Assembly: GCA_903897005.1 (NCBI GenBank)
Contig: CAITZZ010000195.1
Coordinates: 1 to 40,292 of the forward strand
Direction of reading: 5' to 3'
Length of the DNA stretch: 40,292 bases
From: an uncultured beta proteobacterium
GTDB lineage: Bacteria > Pseudomonadota > Gammaproteobacteria > Burkholderiales > Burkholderiaceae_C
The notes beneath the pieces are model-generated. The model searched no databases. It saw only the letters and a list, made by a program, of their open reading frames with translations, and was not told where the DNA came from. Position numbers and translations under genes: made by a program. This document shows positions 25,414 to 35,703 of the stretch, piece by piece (within the stretch, counting starts at the first letter, position 1; each line of letters starts with the position of its first letter).

Positions 25414-27858
25414 CTAGTGTTTGACCGACCCGAGTAGCGCCGGAGTCGCTGCAGCGGCCTCGACCGGTGCCACCGCCGCCACCGGTTCTTCGTCCGGTAA
25501 AGGGCTTGGCATGCGCTCCAGGGCAATCTCCAGCACCTTGTCGATCCAACGCACCGGAACGATTTCCAGGCCGTTCTTGACGTTCTCCGGAATGTCCTGC
25601 AAATCCTTGGCATTTTCTTCCGGGATCAGCACCGTCTTGATGCCACCACGCAATGCCGCCAGCAGTTTTTCTTTCAGACCGCCGATTTCTGTCACCTCAC
25701 CGCGCAAGGTGATCTCACCCGTCATCGCAACATCCGCGCGCACCGGAATGCCGGTCATGGCAGAAACAAAGGCTGTGGTCATGGCCGCGCCGGCGCTCGG
25801 CCCATCCTTGGGCGTGGCACCGTCGGGTACGTGGATGTGAATATCTTTCTTCTCGAACATCTCATCCTTGATACCCAAACGACGCGAACGACTGCGCACC
25901 ACCGTGCGTGCTGCCTCGACCGATTCCTTCATCACATCGCCCAGTGAACCGGTGCGGGTGATCACACCCTTGCCCGGCATCATGGCAGCCTCGATCGTCA
26001 ACAGATCGCCACCAACCTCGGTCCAGGCCAGACCCACCACCTGGCCGACCTGATTGAGCTTTTCGGCACGGCCATAGGAGTACTTGCGCACGCCCAGGAA
26101 ATCATTCAGGTTGTCGGCATCGACCTTGACCTGCGGCACCATCCTCTTGAGCTGCAGTCCCTTCACGACCTTGCGACAGATCTTGGACAACTCGCGCTCC
26201 AGCGAACGCACACCGGCCTCACGCGTGTAGTAGCGAACAATGTCTCGCACCGCAGCTTCGGTGATTTGCAATTCTTCTTCCTTGACACCGTTGTTCTTCA
26301 ACTGTTTGGGCAACAGGAATTTGGTCGCAATATTGACTTTCTCGTCTTCGGTATAGCCAGACAGACGGATCACCTCCATTCGGTCCAGCAGCGCCGGCGG
26401 GATGTTCATGGAGTTGGATGTCGCGACGAACATGACGTCGCTCAGGTCAAAGTCCACCTCGACGTAATGATCGCCAAACTTGTGGTTTTGCTCCGGGTCC
26501 AGCACCTCGAGCAGCGCGCTCGACGGGTCACCCCGGAAATCAGTTCCCAACTTGTCGATTTCATCGAGCAGGAACAATGGATTGCGGGTGCCGATCTTGG
26601 ACAGGCTTTGCAGCACCTTGCCTGGCATGGCGCCAATATAGGTGCGACGGTGGCCCCGAATCTCGGCTTCGTCGCGCATGCCGCCCAGCGCCATCCGCAC
26701 ATACTTGCGCCCGGTCGCCTTGGCCACCGACTGCCCGAGCGAGGTCTTGCCAACACCGGGGGGTCCGACCAAACACAAAATCGGTGCCTTCACTTTTTCT
26801 ACCCGCTGCTGGACCGCAAGGTATTCAAGAATACGGTCCTTGACCTTGTCCAGACCGTAGTGGTCTTCATTCAGGACTTTTTCCGCATTGCTCAAATCGT
26901 GCTTGATCTTGGTCTTGCCGGCCCAGGGCAAACCGGTCAGTACATCAATGTAATTGCGCACCACGGTGGCTTCCGCTGACATCGGTGACATCAGTTTGAG
27001 CTTCTTGAGTTCGCCCTCGGCCTTCTTCAGTGCCTCCTTGGGCATCTTGGCAGCCTTGATCTTCTTCTCGATCTCGTCGATGTCGGCGCCGTCCTCCCCC
27101 TCGCCCAATTCCTTCTGGATCGCCTTGACCTGCTCGTTCAGATAAAAGTCGCGCTGGTTCTTCTCCATCTGCCGCTTCACACGGCCGCGAATCTTCTTGT
27201 CGACGTTCAGAATGTCGACTTCGCGCTCAATCTGTTCAAACAGATTTTCAAGCCTGTCCTTGATGCCGGACAAATCCAGCACGGCCTGCTTGCTCTCGAG
27301 TTTGAGCGGCAGATGGGCTGCGATCGTGTCGGCCAGACGTCCCGGGTCATCGATGCTCGAAATGGAGGTGAGAATCTCGGGCGGTATCTTCTTGTTGAGT
27401 TTGACGTACTGTTCAAACTGTTGCATCACGGCGCGCCGCAGGGCCTCGATCTCGCTGGCCTTGGTCCGCGACCTGGTTTCGGGTTCCAAAACCTCCTGAA
27501 CCGGCGTGACGTTGGCGACAAAGTGCAACTCGCCATCTTCAATCCGGTTCACTCTTGCGCGCTGCTGGCCCTCGACCAGTACCTTGACCGTACCATCGGG
27601 CAGCTTGAGCAATTGCAGGATGGTAGAGATGCAACCCACCTCGAACATATCTGTCACCAGCGGATCATCCTTGGCTGCCGCTTTTTGCGCCACCAGCATG
27701 ATGCGCCGCTCGCTTTCCATGGCAGCTTCCAGCGCCTTGATGCTCTTGGGCCGGCCAACAAACAGCGGGATCACCATGTGCGGAAACACAACCACATCGC
27801 GCAGTGGCAACAGTGGCAGATCAAGGGCATCGGCAGGTAGTGGGGTATGACCAGACAT
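25414..27858 (-). CDS. lon: ATP-dependent protease Lon
   Basis: Cytoplasmic ATP-dependent serine protease for misfolded and regulatory proteins. 814 residues, the normal length for LonA. The N-terminal substrate domain ([23 protein letters not shown] at about 14-36) and a coiled coil are followed by the AAA+ module with Walker [12 protein letters not shown] and Walker [12 protein letters not shown], then the protease domain with catalytic Ser in [10 protein letters not shown] and the Lys in [16 protein letters not shown]. An Ala/Pro/Val-rich tail ends the protein. It lies 68 bases downstream of clpX on the same strand, completing tig-clpP-clpX-lon. Confidence 0.98.
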   Translation of the reverse strand: MSGHTPLPADALDLPLLPLRDVVVFPHMVIPLFVGRPKSIKALEAAMESERRIMLVAQKAAAKDDPLVTDMFEVGCISTILQLLKLPDGTVKVLVEGQQRARVNRIEDGELHFVANVTPVQEVLEPETRSRTKASEIEALRRAVMQQFEQYVKLNKKIPPEILTSISSIDDPGRLADTIAAHLPLKLESKQAVLDLSGIKDRLENLFEQIEREVDILNVDKKIRGRVKRQMEKNQRDFYLNEQVKAIQKELGEGEDGADIDEIEKKIKAAKMPKEALKKAEGELKKLKLMSPMSAEATVVRNYIDVLTGLPWAGKTKIKHDLSNAEKVLNEDHYGLDKVKDRILEYLAVQQRVEKVKAPILCLVGPPGVGKTSLGQSVAKATGRKYVRMALGGMRDEAEIRGHRRTYIGAMPGKVLQSLSKIGTRNPLFLLDEIDKLGTDFRGDPSSALLEVLDPEQNHKFGDHYVEVDFDLSDVMFVATSNSMNIPPALLDRMEVIRLSGYTEDEKVNIATKFLLPKQLKNNGVKEEELQITEAAVRDIVRYYTREAGVRSLERELSKICRKVVKGLQLKRMVPQVKVDADNLNDFLGVRKYSYGRAEKLNQVGQVVGLAWTEVGGDLLTIEAAMMPGKGVITRTGSLGDVMKESVEAARTVVRSRSRRLGIKDEMFEKKDIHIHVPDGATPKDGPSAGAAMTTAFVSAMTGIPVRADVAMTGEITLRGEVTEIGGLKEKLLAALRGGIKTVLIPEENAKDLQDIPENVKNGLEIVPVRWIDKVLEIALERMPSPLPDEEPVAAVAPVEAAAATPALLGSVKH

Positions 27859-27926
27859 AGGGAAACCTTTTCGTTACCTGTTGAATATGGATCAGCTGGG
27901 CCGCTTTTCAAGCCACCCGCGTCAAA

Positions 27927-29192
27927 TCAGGCCTTGCGCGCCGCCTCGCGGTACACCAGCAGCGGCGGCTTGTTCTCTTCAATGGTCGATTCGTCGACCA
28001 CCACCCGGTCAACATTCACGGCGTTAGGCAGTTCGTACATGGTGTCGATCAGCGCCTGCTCCAGAATCGAGCGCAAGCCGCGCGCGCCGGTCTTGCGTGC
28101 CAGCGCCTTCTTGGCGATGGCCTGCAGCGCAGACGGGCGGATCTCCAGATCAACGCCCTCCATCGAAAGCAGCTTGCTGTACTGTTTGACCAGCGCATTT
28201 TTCGGCTCGGTCAGGATCTGCACCAGTGCCTCCTCGGTCAACTCGGCCAGCGTTGCCACTACGGGCATGCGGCCAACGAGTTCAGGAATCAGGCCAAACT
28301 TGATCAGATCCTCCGGCTCAACGTCCTTGAAAACCTGAGTCAGGCTGCGCTGCGCCTTGCTCTTGACGGTGGCGCCAAACCCCATGCCGGATGACTGGGT
28401 GCGGTTATCGATGACCTTTTCCAGCCCAAAAAAGGCGCCGCCGCAAATGAACAGAATGTTGGTGGTGTCGATCTGGACGAAATCCTGATTCGGGTGTTTG
28501 CGCCCGCCTTGTGGCGGCACGCTGGCCATGGTGCCTTCGATCAGCTTGAGCAAGGCCTGTTGCACGCCTTCACCGGACACGTCGCGCGTGATCGAGGGGT
28601 TATCGGATTTGCGTGAAATTTTGTCGATTTCATCAATGTAGACAATGCCGCGCTGCGCCCGCTCGACGTCGTAATTGCAACTCTGCAGCAGTTTGAGAAC
28701 AATGTTCTCAACGTCCTCACCGACATAGCCTGCTTCGGTCAGCGTGGTGGCATCGGCCATCACAAACGGCACATCGAGCATGCGCGCCAGCGTTTGAGCC
28801 AGCAGTGTCTTGCCCGAACCGGTCGGCCCGATCAGCAATATATTGCTCTTGGCCAGCTCAACATCATCCTTCTTGGCCTTTTCCTTGTGCCGCAGGCGCT
28901 TGTAATGGTTGTAAACCGCCACTGCCAAAGTTCGCTTGGCCGGTTCCTGGCCGATCACGTAATTGTCCAGATTGGCTTTGATTTCGGCTGGTGTAGGCAA
29001 TTCTGCCGCGGCATTGCGCGCTGGCGCTGTTCCGGGCAATTCATCGCGAATGATTTCATTGCACAGTTCAATGCACTCGTCACAGACAAAGACCGAGGGT
29101 CCGGCAATCAGTTTCTTGACCTCATGCTGACTCTTGCCGCAAAAGGAGCAGTAAAGAGTTTTTTCGCCGGAAGCACCTTTTTTTTCAGCCAT
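27927..29192 (-). CDS. clpX: ATP-dependent Clp protease ATP-binding subunit ClpX
   Basis: Unfoldase that feeds substrates into ClpP. 421 residues. The N-terminal zinc-binding domain (Cys pairs in LYCSFCGKS and [11 protein letters not shown]) is followed by AAA+ motifs: Walker [13 protein letters not shown], pore loop GYVGEDV, Walker [12 protein letters not shown], and the ClpP-contacting IGF-type loop region near [13 protein letters not shown]. The ATG at 29192 follows the clpP stop by five bases, so the two are co-translated from one message. Confidence 0.98.
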   Translation of the reverse strand: MAEKKGASGEKTLYCSFCGKSQHEVKKLIAGPSVFVCDECIELCNEIIRDELPGTAPARNAAAELPTPAEIKANLDNYVIGQEPAKRTLAVAVYNHYKRLRHKEKAKKDDVELAKSNILLIGPTGSGKTLLAQTLARMLDVPFVMADATTLTEAGYVGEDVENIVLKLLQSCNYDVERAQRGIVYIDEIDKISRKSDNPSITRDVSGEGVQQALLKLIEGTMASVPPQGGRKHPNQDFVQIDTTNILFICGGAFFGLEKVIDNRTQSSGMGFGATVKSKAQRSLTQVFKDVEPEDLIKFGLIPELVGRMPVVATLAELTEEALVQILTEPKNALVKQYSKLLSMEGVDLEIRPSALQAIAKKALARKTGARGLRSILEQALIDTMYELPNAVNVDRVVVDESTIEENKPPLLVYREAARKA

Positions 29193-29197
29193 ATGAA

Positions 29198-29815
29198 CTA
29201 CGCCCGTTTCGAGATGACCTTGTCAATCAGGCCATACTCCTTGCACTCCTCAGCCGACATGTAATAGTCACGCTCGGTATCGCGCTCAATGCGCTCCAGC
29301 GGTTGACCGGTACGTTCAGCCAGGATTTTATTGAGCTGCTCGCGCGTCTTCAAGATCTCACGCGCCTGAATCTCGATTTCGGTCGCCTGACCCTGACTGC
29401 CACCGGAAGGCTGGTGGATCATGACCTTCGAGTTAGGCAGTGAAAAACGTTTGCCTTTGGCGCCAGCGGCCAGCAGGAAAGCGCCCATGCTGGCAGCCAT
29501 GCCAGTGCACAGGGTTGACACCTCGGGCTTGATGAAGTTCATGGTATCGAAGATCGCCATGCCGGCGCTGACAGAGCCGCCAGGCGAGTTGATGTAGAAG
29601 GAAATATCCTTGTCCGGATTCTCGCTTTCCAGGAATAGCAGTTGCGCCACCACCAGATTGGCCACATGATCATTGACCGGGCCAACCAGGAAAATAACGC
29701 GCTCCTTGAGCAGGCGCGAGTAAATATCGTAGGACCGCTCACCACGGCCCGATTGCTCAATCACCATGGGCACCATGCCCAGGCCCTGAGTTTCCATCGC
29801 AAATCGCTCGTTCAT
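29198..29815 (-). CDS. clpP: ATP-dependent Clp protease proteolytic subunit ClpP
   Basis: Barrel-forming serine peptidase partnered by ClpX (encoded next) and by ClpA. 205 residues from the ATG at 29815, which has GGAG at five bases; a GTG one codon earlier is less likely. Catalytic Ser109 in [11 protein letters not shown], His134 in MIHQPSGG, and the downstream Asp complete the triad. The N-terminal propeptide-like segment ends before [10 protein letters not shown]. It lies 50 bases downstream of tig. Confidence 0.98.
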   Translation of the reverse strand: MNERFAMETQGLGMVPMVIEQSGRGERSYDIYSRLLKERVIFLVGPVNDHVANLVVAQLLFLESENPDKDISFYINSPGGSVSAGMAIFDTMNFIKPEVSTLCTGMAASMGAFLLAAGAKGKRFSLPNSKVMIHQPSGGSQGQATEIEIQAREILKTREQLNKILAERTGQPLERIERDTERDYYMSAEECKEYGLIDKVISKRA

Positions 29816-29865
29816 CACATCTCCAGCTGGATTCTCTACTGTACCGAAAAATGGTAGCGTGACTG

Positions 29866-31176
29866 TCAGTTTTGCGCCATCAATTCATCAAAAGACATAT
29901 TTTTGTCAACGACAACGGCCTTGGACAGAACAAATTCCGTCACATTGTTCTCGATCACGATCGCTTCCACCTCGGCCAGGCGATTGTTGTCACCGTAATA
30001 CCAGCGCACGACCTCAGCCGGCTTTTCATAGCTGGCGGCGAGTTCCTCAATGTGCGCCTTGATTTGTTCGGGTTTGGCCTGCAGGTTCTGTGACCGCACC
30101 AGTTCAGCCACGACCAAGCCCAGACGCACACGGCGCTGCGCCTGCGGCAGAAAGATGTCGTCAGGTAGCGGTGTGTTGTCGGCGTCCTTGATTCCGCGCT
30201 GTTTCAGATCGGCACGGGCGCCTTCCACCAAACGGCTCACCTCAGCCTGTACGCTGGCTTTGGGCAGATCGAGTTCGGCTTTGGCCACCAGCGCATCCAT
30301 CACTGACTGTTTGTTTCGAGCCAGCAGACGGAATTTGACTTCGCGCTCCAGGTTCTTCCTGACGTCAGCGCGCAGTCCTTCGACCGTCGCCTCTGCAATG
30401 CCCAGCGACTTGGCCAGCGCATCGTCGATATCCGGCAAATGTGCCGCTTCGACTTTTTTCACGGTGACCATGAAATCGGCGCTCTTGCCGGCCACATCCT
30501 TACCGTGGTAATCCGCCGGGAAAGCGAGTTGGAAGGTTTTGCTTTCTCCAGCCTTCATGCCCGCCGTGGCGTCTTCAAATTCCTTGAGCATCTGGCCGTC
30601 ACCGACGATGAACTGAAAATCCTCCGCCTTGCCGCCGGCGAAGGCTTCGCCGTCAATCTTGCCCTCAAAATCCACCATCACGCGGTCGCCAAGTTGCGCT
30701 TGTGCGTCCTGCGCGCGCTGCGCAAAGGTGCGGCGTTGCTTGCGCAGGATGTCCAGCGTCTTGTCAATCGCGGCGTCGGTTACTTCGCTGGCAATCTTTT
30801 GCACTTCAGCGCTGCTCAAATCGGCAATCTTGACTTCGGGATAGACCTCAAAAACCGCGTCAAACGCCATTTCACCTTCAGGTGAAGTCTCTTTTTCCGT
30901 GATCCGGGGTTGTCCTGCAACGCGCAATTTCGCCTCGTTGGCAGCGTTGGCGAAGGCCTCGCCCACCTTGTCGTTCATCACTTCGTAGTGAACCGAATAG
31001 CCGTAACGTTGGGCAACGACGTTCATTGGCACTTTGCCAGGACGGAAGCCGTCCATCTTGACGGTCCGGGCGAGTTTCTTCAAACGTGTCTGAACTTCCG
31101 TCTGAACCTGGCCAAGCGGCAGGGTCAGGGTCATCTTGCGTTCGAGTTTTTCAAGTGTTTCAACAGTCACGGTCAT
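29866..31176 (-). CDS. tig: Trigger factor, ribosome-associated chaperone
   Basis: Binds nascent chains at the ribosome exit tunnel and has peptidyl-prolyl isomerase activity. 436 residues: ribosome-binding domain with the signature [12 protein letters not shown] (about 44-55), FKBP-type domain (about 155-245; [17 protein letters not shown]) and a C-terminal helical chaperone domain. The ATG at 31176 has GTAGGAG upstream. It heads the tig-clpP-clpX-lon run. A short GGGGG/CCCCC inverted repeat around TTATAG (about 31203-31219) sits in its probable leader, close to the ribosome site. Confidence 0.97.
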   Translation of the reverse strand: MTVTVETLEKLERKMTLTLPLGQVQTEVQTRLKKLARTVKMDGFRPGKVPMNVVAQRYGYSVHYEVMNDKVGEAFANAANEAKLRVAGQPRITEKETSPEGEMAFDAVFEVYPEVKIADLSSAEVQKIASEVTDAAIDKTLDILRKQRRTFAQRAQDAQAQLGDRVMVDFEGKIDGEAFAGGKAEDFQFIVGDGQMLKEFEDATAGMKAGESKTFQLAFPADYHGKDVAGKSADFMVTVKKVEAAHLPDIDDALAKSLGIAEATVEGLRADVRKNLEREVKFRLLARNKQSVMDALVAKAELDLPKASVQAEVSRLVEGARADLKQRGIKDADNTPLPDDIFLPQAQRRVRLGLVVAELVRSQNLQAKPEQIKAHIEELAASYEKPAEVVRWYYGDNNRLAEVEAIVIENNVTEFVLSKAVVVDKNMSFDELMAQN

Positions 31177-31605
31177 TTCAAATCTCCTACAAATGGTACG
31201 CAGGGGGGGCTATAACCCCCACGCCGTTTCCAGCGTCAGGACGCAAACCCGCCCTTCAAATTTATATACAACTACGATTCTTCACCAAAAATATAAAGCC
31301 GCAGTAAAACCAATACTCTTTCTCTGAACTGCATAAAACTCCGCAGCAGGTAGACGGGGAAATTGCTCGATTGTTTTGCGCCAAAGGATGCATTTGGCGC
31401 AAAATTGGTAGGCGGCATGGCAGATCGCTATCAATTCCAGAGCATATCTACCCTTTCCCGCCGTCTGCCGGTCATCAAGCAGTCACAGAGAACAAAGCAA
31501 TGCCCGGTATTGTACTGACCGCCGCAGGAGGTGCCCAAGCGAAGGTGAATCCGGTGCACGGCACGCGCATGGCGGCAAGTCCGCCTGCATGGGCACGCTG
31601 AACTG
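31177..31605. other. 429-base intergenic region with nested inverted repeats
   Basis: Holds the tig leader on its left and no convincing gene. Small open frames on both strands lack ribosome sites and family features. The main content is a perfect 12-bp inverted repeat (31374-31404) enclosed by imperfect outer arms (31347-31362 and 31454-31471). The part from 31480 to 31605 is GC-rich and shows nothing I can name. Confidence 0.6.
31374..31404. repeat. Perfect 12-bp inverted repeat
   Basis: TTTTGCGCCAAA and TTTGGCGCAAAA are separated by GGATGCA. The 3' arm ends in A residues on both strands, so it is not a normal intrinsic terminator. An operator or structured RNA is more likely. Confidence 0.75.
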
Positions 31606-32382
31606 TTATGGCGTTTGCCCCGACAACTCGGTGATCAGACTGGACCGGTCCTTCCCTGCGCAGGACTTGAATGGACTTTGGTACAGCCATACCGGCCTGT
31701 CAGGACTTGCATAGACCACGGCCGTCGGTTGCAGTTCAGCGGCGGCAAATTCCAAGCTGACCAGCCAGCTCCCCGGGCGCATTTCTGCGCGCGCCTTGGC
31801 GACGGCGCGTGGCATCGTTTCCGGGCGCTGAAACAGGTAGACCAGGTCGTAGGCTCGCCAATCGGCGCGCCAAATATCGCCCAATTGAACCTGCGCCCAC
31901 GGGCAGCGAAGCGCTGCCACCCAACGCAAGGGCCAGCTGAATTCGATCCCGACGCAGCGTGCGTTGGGGTAGGCCAAATGAAGTGCTTTCAGTCCATCTC
32001 CGGCACCGCAGCCGGCATCCAGAACAAGGGCATTTGTTGGCAACTTCGCGCAGTTCGGCAGATCGCGCAAGGCCTGCAGCGGTGTTGGAAAGACCGGGGC
32101 ATCGCCCCAGGTATGGGCCGGGTAAACCAGCAAAGCCAAGGCCAGAGGAAGCAACCATAACCAGGAACTCGCAGACGCTACGCCGGTCAGCAACACGGAA
32201 ATCGGAAATCCCAACACCAGGACCAGCTGCCGGGCAGGAGAGAAACCACGCCAACGCGCTATGCCTGCTGCTGCCAGACCCAGCAGGCATGCCAACGGCA
32301 TCGCCATCGGAGCCGGTATGGCCCAGGCCAGCAGGCTCTGATAGAGCAGCCACGCCAGAGCCCACACGGCCAGTGCCGGCAT
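31606..32382 (-). CDS. Membrane-anchored class I SAM-dependent methyltransferase
   Basis: About 258 residues from the ATG at 32382; TTG codons at 32412 or nearby are alternatives, and longer starts would overlap the tRNA-Leu gene. The N-terminal third is hydrophobic with three to four membrane helices (WALAWLLYQSLLAWAI, MPLACLLGLAAAGIA, LVLVLGFPISVLLTG, WLWLLPLALALLVY). The C-terminal part is a Rossmann methyltransferase with motif I VLDAGCGAGDGLKAL, an acidic GIEFSW and LVYLFQRPETMPRAV. The substrate is unknown; the membrane part suggests a lipid or quinone-like target (inference). It lies immediately downstream of tRNA-Leu. Confidence 0.85.
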   Translation of the reverse strand: MPALAVWALAWLLYQSLLAWAIPAPMAMPLACLLGLAAAGIARWRGFSPARQLVLVLGFPISVLLTGVASASSWLWLLPLALALLVYPAHTWGDAPVFPTPLQALRDLPNCAKLPTNALVLDAGCGAGDGLKALHLAYPNARCVGIEFSWPLRWVAALRCPWAQVQLGDIWRADWRAYDLVYLFQRPETMPRAVAKARAEMRPGSWLVSLEFAAAELQPTAVVYASPDRPVWLYQSPFKSCAGKDRSSLITELSGQTP

Positions 32383-32449
32383 CGGCCATTTCAGGTAAGT
32401 AGACAAATTCAAGAGGGTCGCCCTGCTTTCAGGGACATCCTGCAATAGG

Positions 32450-32534
32450 TGGTGCGCGGGACAGGAATCGAACCTGCACGCCTTGCAGCGTCTGGACCTA
32501 AACCAGGTGCGTCTACCAATTTCGCCACCCGCGC
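32450..32534 (-). tRNA. tRNA-Leu (UAG)
   Basis: The acceptor GCGCGGG pairs with CCCGCGC. The D-arm includes AAATTGGTAGACGC, the anticodon stem-loop CCTGGTTTAGGTCCAGA carries TAG, and a long variable arm, T-loop GTTCGATTC, discriminator A and encoded CCA are present. It is a single tRNA between the methyltransferase gene and the divergent hpnC. Confidence 0.96.
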
Positions 32535-32650
32535 AAAAAACAAAAGGGGTCGGCTCACCCAAGCACCCCCAAGACATCGGTCAGCCCGCATTTTACCCTG
32601 CCCCACCCCTTCCCGTGGGTGTCGAAACCGGTTCAGCGTACATTGTCGAT

Positions 32651-33490
32651 ATGGGTCACTACGAAAATTTCCCCGTCGCCTCCTGGCTCTGCCCGCCGCG
32701 CCTGCGCCCGGCCATTGCTGCCATCTACGCGTTGGCCCGGACCGCTGACGACATCGCCGACGAAGGCGACACCGCCCCCGCTGAGCGACTGGCCGACTTG
32801 CGTGCCCTGCACCATGACTTGTGTGCCGCCGCAGGCGCAGCACCTGACAGTGGACGCTGGCGGCGGGTCTTTCAGGCCTTGCGACCCGTGCTGCGCGACT
32901 TCTCCCTGCCGATCGCGCCCTTGGAGCAACTGCTGGACGCCTTCGAGCAGGATGTCCGCGTCACGGCCGCTGCAGGCCGGTATCAGACCGACGCCCAACT
33001 GCTGGATTACTGCACGCGCTCAGCCAATCCGATCGGCCGCTTGTTGCTGCATCTCTATGGAATCGAGGACGCGCACTCGCTTTCCCAAAGCGACCAGATC
33101 TGCAGCGCGCTGCAACTCATCAACTTCTGGCAGGACCTCAGTGTCGACCTGCCGCGCCAGCGCTGGTACCCGAGCGTGCAGGCCATGCAGCAATACCTCG
33201 TCAAGGAATCCGACCTGCAGGCGCCTCGGGCCTGCGCGCCAGCCTCCAAGCTGGTCGCTCACTACGTCATTCAGGCCCGCCGACTAATGCAGCAGGGTGC
33301 ACCGCTGGCGCTGCGAATTCCAGGTCGCGCCGGTTGGGAGTTGCGTCTGGTGGTGCAAGGTGGCCTGCGCATACTCGACAAAATTGCGGCACTGAACCAC
33401 GAGAGCTGGCGCGTACGACCCAGAATCAGCCTGATCGATCTGCCGGTGCTGCTATGGCGTGCCTGGCGCATGGGCCGCGCTCCTGATTAA
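32651..33490 (+). CDS. hpnC: Hydroxysqualene synthase HpnC
   Basis: Trans-isoprenyl-diphosphate synthase family member that, in the HpnCDE route, converts presqualene diphosphate to hydroxysqualene. 279 residues from the ATG at 32651 (MGHYENFPVASWLCP, the typical HpnC start); the open frame reaches back into the tRNA but that part is not family-like. The first Asp-rich motif is DDIAD (33-37) and the second is QDLSVD (161-166) within LINFWQDLSVDLPRQR. It heads hpnC-hpnD-hpnE; 21 bases separate it from hpnD. Confidence 0.94.
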   Translation: MGHYENFPVASWLCPPRLRPAIAAIYALARTADDIADEGDTAPAERLADLRALHHDLCAAAGAAPDSGRWRRVFQALRPVLRDFSLPIAPLEQLLDAFEQDVRVTAAAGRYQTDAQLLDYCTRSANPIGRLLLHLYGIEDAHSLSQSDQICSALQLINFWQDLSVDLPRQRWYPSVQAMQQYLVKESDLQAPRACAPASKLVAHYVIQARRLMQQGAPLALRIPGRAGWELRLVVQGGLRILDKIAALNHESWRVRPRISLIDLPVLLWRAWRMGRAPD

Positions 33491-33511
33491 ACTCAGCCTT
33501 CAGTGCACATC

Positions 33512-34351
33512 ATGACGCCACAAGAATACGTTCAACAGAAGGCTGCTGCCTCAGGCAGTAGCTTTTACTACGCCTTTCTGTTCCTGCCGGCGCCACGCCG
33601 CGCGGCCATTACCGCTTTTTACGCTTTCTGCCGCGAGATCGATGATGTGGTCGACGAGACTGCAGATGCGGGTGTTGCCAGCAGCAAGCTGGCGTGGTGG
33701 CAGACCGAAGTCGTGCAGTCGTTTGCCGGTCAACCGAGCCACCCGGTGCTGCAGGCGCTGATGCCATTGGCCGCCGACTTCCAAATTGAACAGCGCCATC
33801 TGCTGGCCGTGATCGAGGGTTGCCAGATGGACCTGAATCAAACCCGTTACCTCGACTATCCAGGCCTGCAGCGCTATTGCCATCTGGTGGCCGGTGTGGT
33901 GGGCGAAGTGGCAGCCAACATTTTCGGCCAGACGCAGGAGCAGACCACACAGTACGCCCACAAACTCGGCCTGGCCTTGCAACTCACCAACATCATCCGG
34001 GATGTTGGTGAAGATGCCTTGCGCGGTCGCATCTACCTGCCGATGAACGAGTTGCAGCAATTTGATGTCAAGGCCCACGAGATCCTCAAGCGCAGTGAGT
34101 CCGATCGCTTCATCGAACTCATGAAGTTTCAGGCGCGCCGGGCCCACGGCCTGTACGACGAGGCCCTGAATCTGCTGCCGCAAGTCGACCGGCGCGCACA
34201 AAAACCGGGTTTGATGATGGCGGCAATCTACCGCGCCCTGCTCAGGGAAATCGAACACGACAAGTTTCGTGTGCTGCGCCAGCGCACCAGCCTCACACCG
34301 CTGCGCAAGATGTGGCTGGCTTGGAAAGTGCAAGCGCTCGGGCGAGCTTGA
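33512..34351 (+). CDS. hpnD: Presqualene diphosphate synthase HpnD
   Basis: Condenses two farnesyl diphosphates to presqualene diphosphate. 279 residues from the ATG at 33512 (a GTG three codons earlier is the alternative). Asp-rich motifs are EIDDVVDE (42-49) and, later, NIIRDVGEDALRGRIYLP, the classic squalene/phytoene synthase signature. The TGA overlaps the hpnE ATG by one base, which implies coupled translation. Confidence 0.95.
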   Translation: MTPQEYVQQKAAASGSSFYYAFLFLPAPRRAAITAFYAFCREIDDVVDETADAGVASSKLAWWQTEVVQSFAGQPSHPVLQALMPLAADFQIEQRHLLAVIEGCQMDLNQTRYLDYPGLQRYCHLVAGVVGEVAANIFGQTQEQTTQYAHKLGLALQLTNIIRDVGEDALRGRIYLPMNELQQFDVKAHEILKRSESDRFIELMKFQARRAHGLYDEALNLLPQVDRRAQKPGLMMAAIYRALLREIEHDKFRVLRQRTSLTPLRKMWLAWKVQALGRA

Positions 34352-35703
34352 TGAAAATCGCCATCATTGGCGCGGGCTGGGCTGGCATGGCGGCGGCGGT
34401 GGAGGCGACCGCGGCCGGGCATCGGGTCTCGGTCTTTGAAGCCTCGCACACCCTGGGTGGCCGCGCCCGGTCGGTCGCCGGCCAGTTGCCGGACGGTTCG
34501 CCGGTGAGCCTGGACAACGGTCAGCACATCCTCATCGGCGCCTACAACGAGACCTTGCGCCTGATGCACCAGGTCGGTGTGAGTGAGCAAAGCGCCATGC
34601 TGCGCTTGCCGATGACACTGCGCTTTGCCGACGCCGGCGGTGTGCAGTTTCCGCGCTGGCCCGCACCGCTGGACGCACTGGCCGGCATCGTCAGCGCACA
34701 CGGTTGGCGGCTGGCCGACAAGTGGTCCTTGCTGCGCCTGGCCAGCGACTGGCGGCGGCAGAGTTTTCGGTGTGACGCCAGGCTGAGCGTGGCCCAGTTG
34801 TGCCAGCATCTTAGCCCGCGTGTGATGACCGAACTGATAGCGCCGCTGTGCCTGTCGGCGCTCAATACGGCGGTCGAACGCGCCAGTGCGCAGGTGTTCC
34901 TGCGCGTGCTCCAGGATGCCTTGCTGGGTGAGACCGGCGGCTCCAATCTGCTGCTGCCACGAGTCGGTCTGTCCGAGCTTTTTCCGCAGGCCGCCGCAAG
35001 CTGGTTGACGCTGCACGGCGCCGAACTGCATGTGGGCAAGCGTATCGACGCCGTGTCGCCCCAGGGTATAAAGTGGTGCGTTGCTGACACCGGCTTTGAC
35101 GCCGTGATTCTGGCCACCTCGGCCGGCGAATCGGTCCGACTGCTGGAACGCAGCGCGCCCGGCGCTCCCGTTTCTGTCACGACAAGCATCGCAGAGTGGA
35201 TTCAGGTCTGCCGAGACCTGCGCTTTGAAGCCATCAGCACAGTCTATGCGTGGGGCGCCGACGCTGCTCTGGAACGGCCCATGCTCGCACTGCGCGCCAG
35301 GGTCACCGAAAGCGAACCCGCTCCGGCGCAATTTGTCTTTGACCGGGGCCAACTCGGCTCAGCGCGCGGCCTGCTGGCGTTTGTGGTAAGTGCCAGCGGG
35401 TCAGAGCGCACAAGCTTGCAGGCTCAGGTGCTGCAGCAGGCGCAAACACAGTTGGGACTGAAGCTGCAAGCCGTTCAAACCATCACGGAGCGGCGTGCCA
35501 CTTTTGCCTGCACGCCAGCGTTGCTGCGACCCGCGCAAGCCATTGCCCCCGGTCTGCTGGCCTGTGGCGACTATGTGGCGGGTCCGTATCCGGCCACGCT
35601 GGAAGGCGCTGTGCGCAGCGCCGTTGGTGCCGCCAGGGCAGTGGCACTGGGCGTCTATCATGCAAAAGGTACAGACAAAACAAGCAAGGAGTCAAACCAA
35701 TGA
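34351..35703 (+). CDS. hpnE: Hydroxysqualene dehydroxylase HpnE
   Basis: FAD-dependent amine-oxidase/phytoene-desaturase-like enzyme that reduces hydroxysqualene to squalene. 450 residues from the ATG at 34351. The N-terminal dinucleotide fold KIAIIGAGWAGMAAAVEA is followed by FEASHTLGGRAR and DNGQHILIGAY, then the C-terminal FAD-contact block CGDYVAGPYPATLEGAVRSA (about 410-430). Its stop overlaps the next start as ATGA. No squalene-hopene cyclase (shc/hpnF) is in the window, so whether squalene goes on to hopanoids is not shown here. Confidence 0.95.
   Translation: MKIAIIGAGWAGMAAAVEATAAGHRVSVFEASHTLGGRARSVAGQLPDGSPVSLDNGQHILIGAYNETLRLMHQVGVSEQSAMLRLPMTLRFADAGGVQFPRWPAPLDALAGIVSAHGWRLADKWSLLRLASDWRRQSFRCDARLSVAQLCQHLSPRVMTELIAPLCLSALNTAVERASAQVFLRVLQDALLGETGGSNLLLPRVGLSELFPQAAASWLTLHGAELHVGKRIDAVSPQGIKWCVADTGFDAVILATSAGESVRLLERSAPGAPVSVTTSIAEWIQVCRDLRFEAISTVYAWGADAALERPMLALRARVTESEPAPAQFVFDRGQLGSARGLLAFVVSASGSERTSLQAQVLQQAQTQLGLKLQAVQTITERRATFACTPALLRPAQAIAPGLLACGDYVAGPYPATLEGAVRSAVGAARAVALGVYHAKGTDKTSKESNQ

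Noticed and set aside
31203-31219. Terminator or riboswitch in the tig leader
   Set aside because: Only a 5-bp G/C stem around a TTATAG loop with no T run and no aptamer-like structure; too little to call.
31371-31690. Small open frames in the tig-methyltransferase gap
   Set aside because: No ribosome site, no recognisable motif, and they cross the inverted repeats or run into the methyltransferase gene.
34228-35352. 374-residue minus-strand frame opposite hpnE
   Set aside because: Antisense shadow of a recognised FAD enzyme; no domain features.
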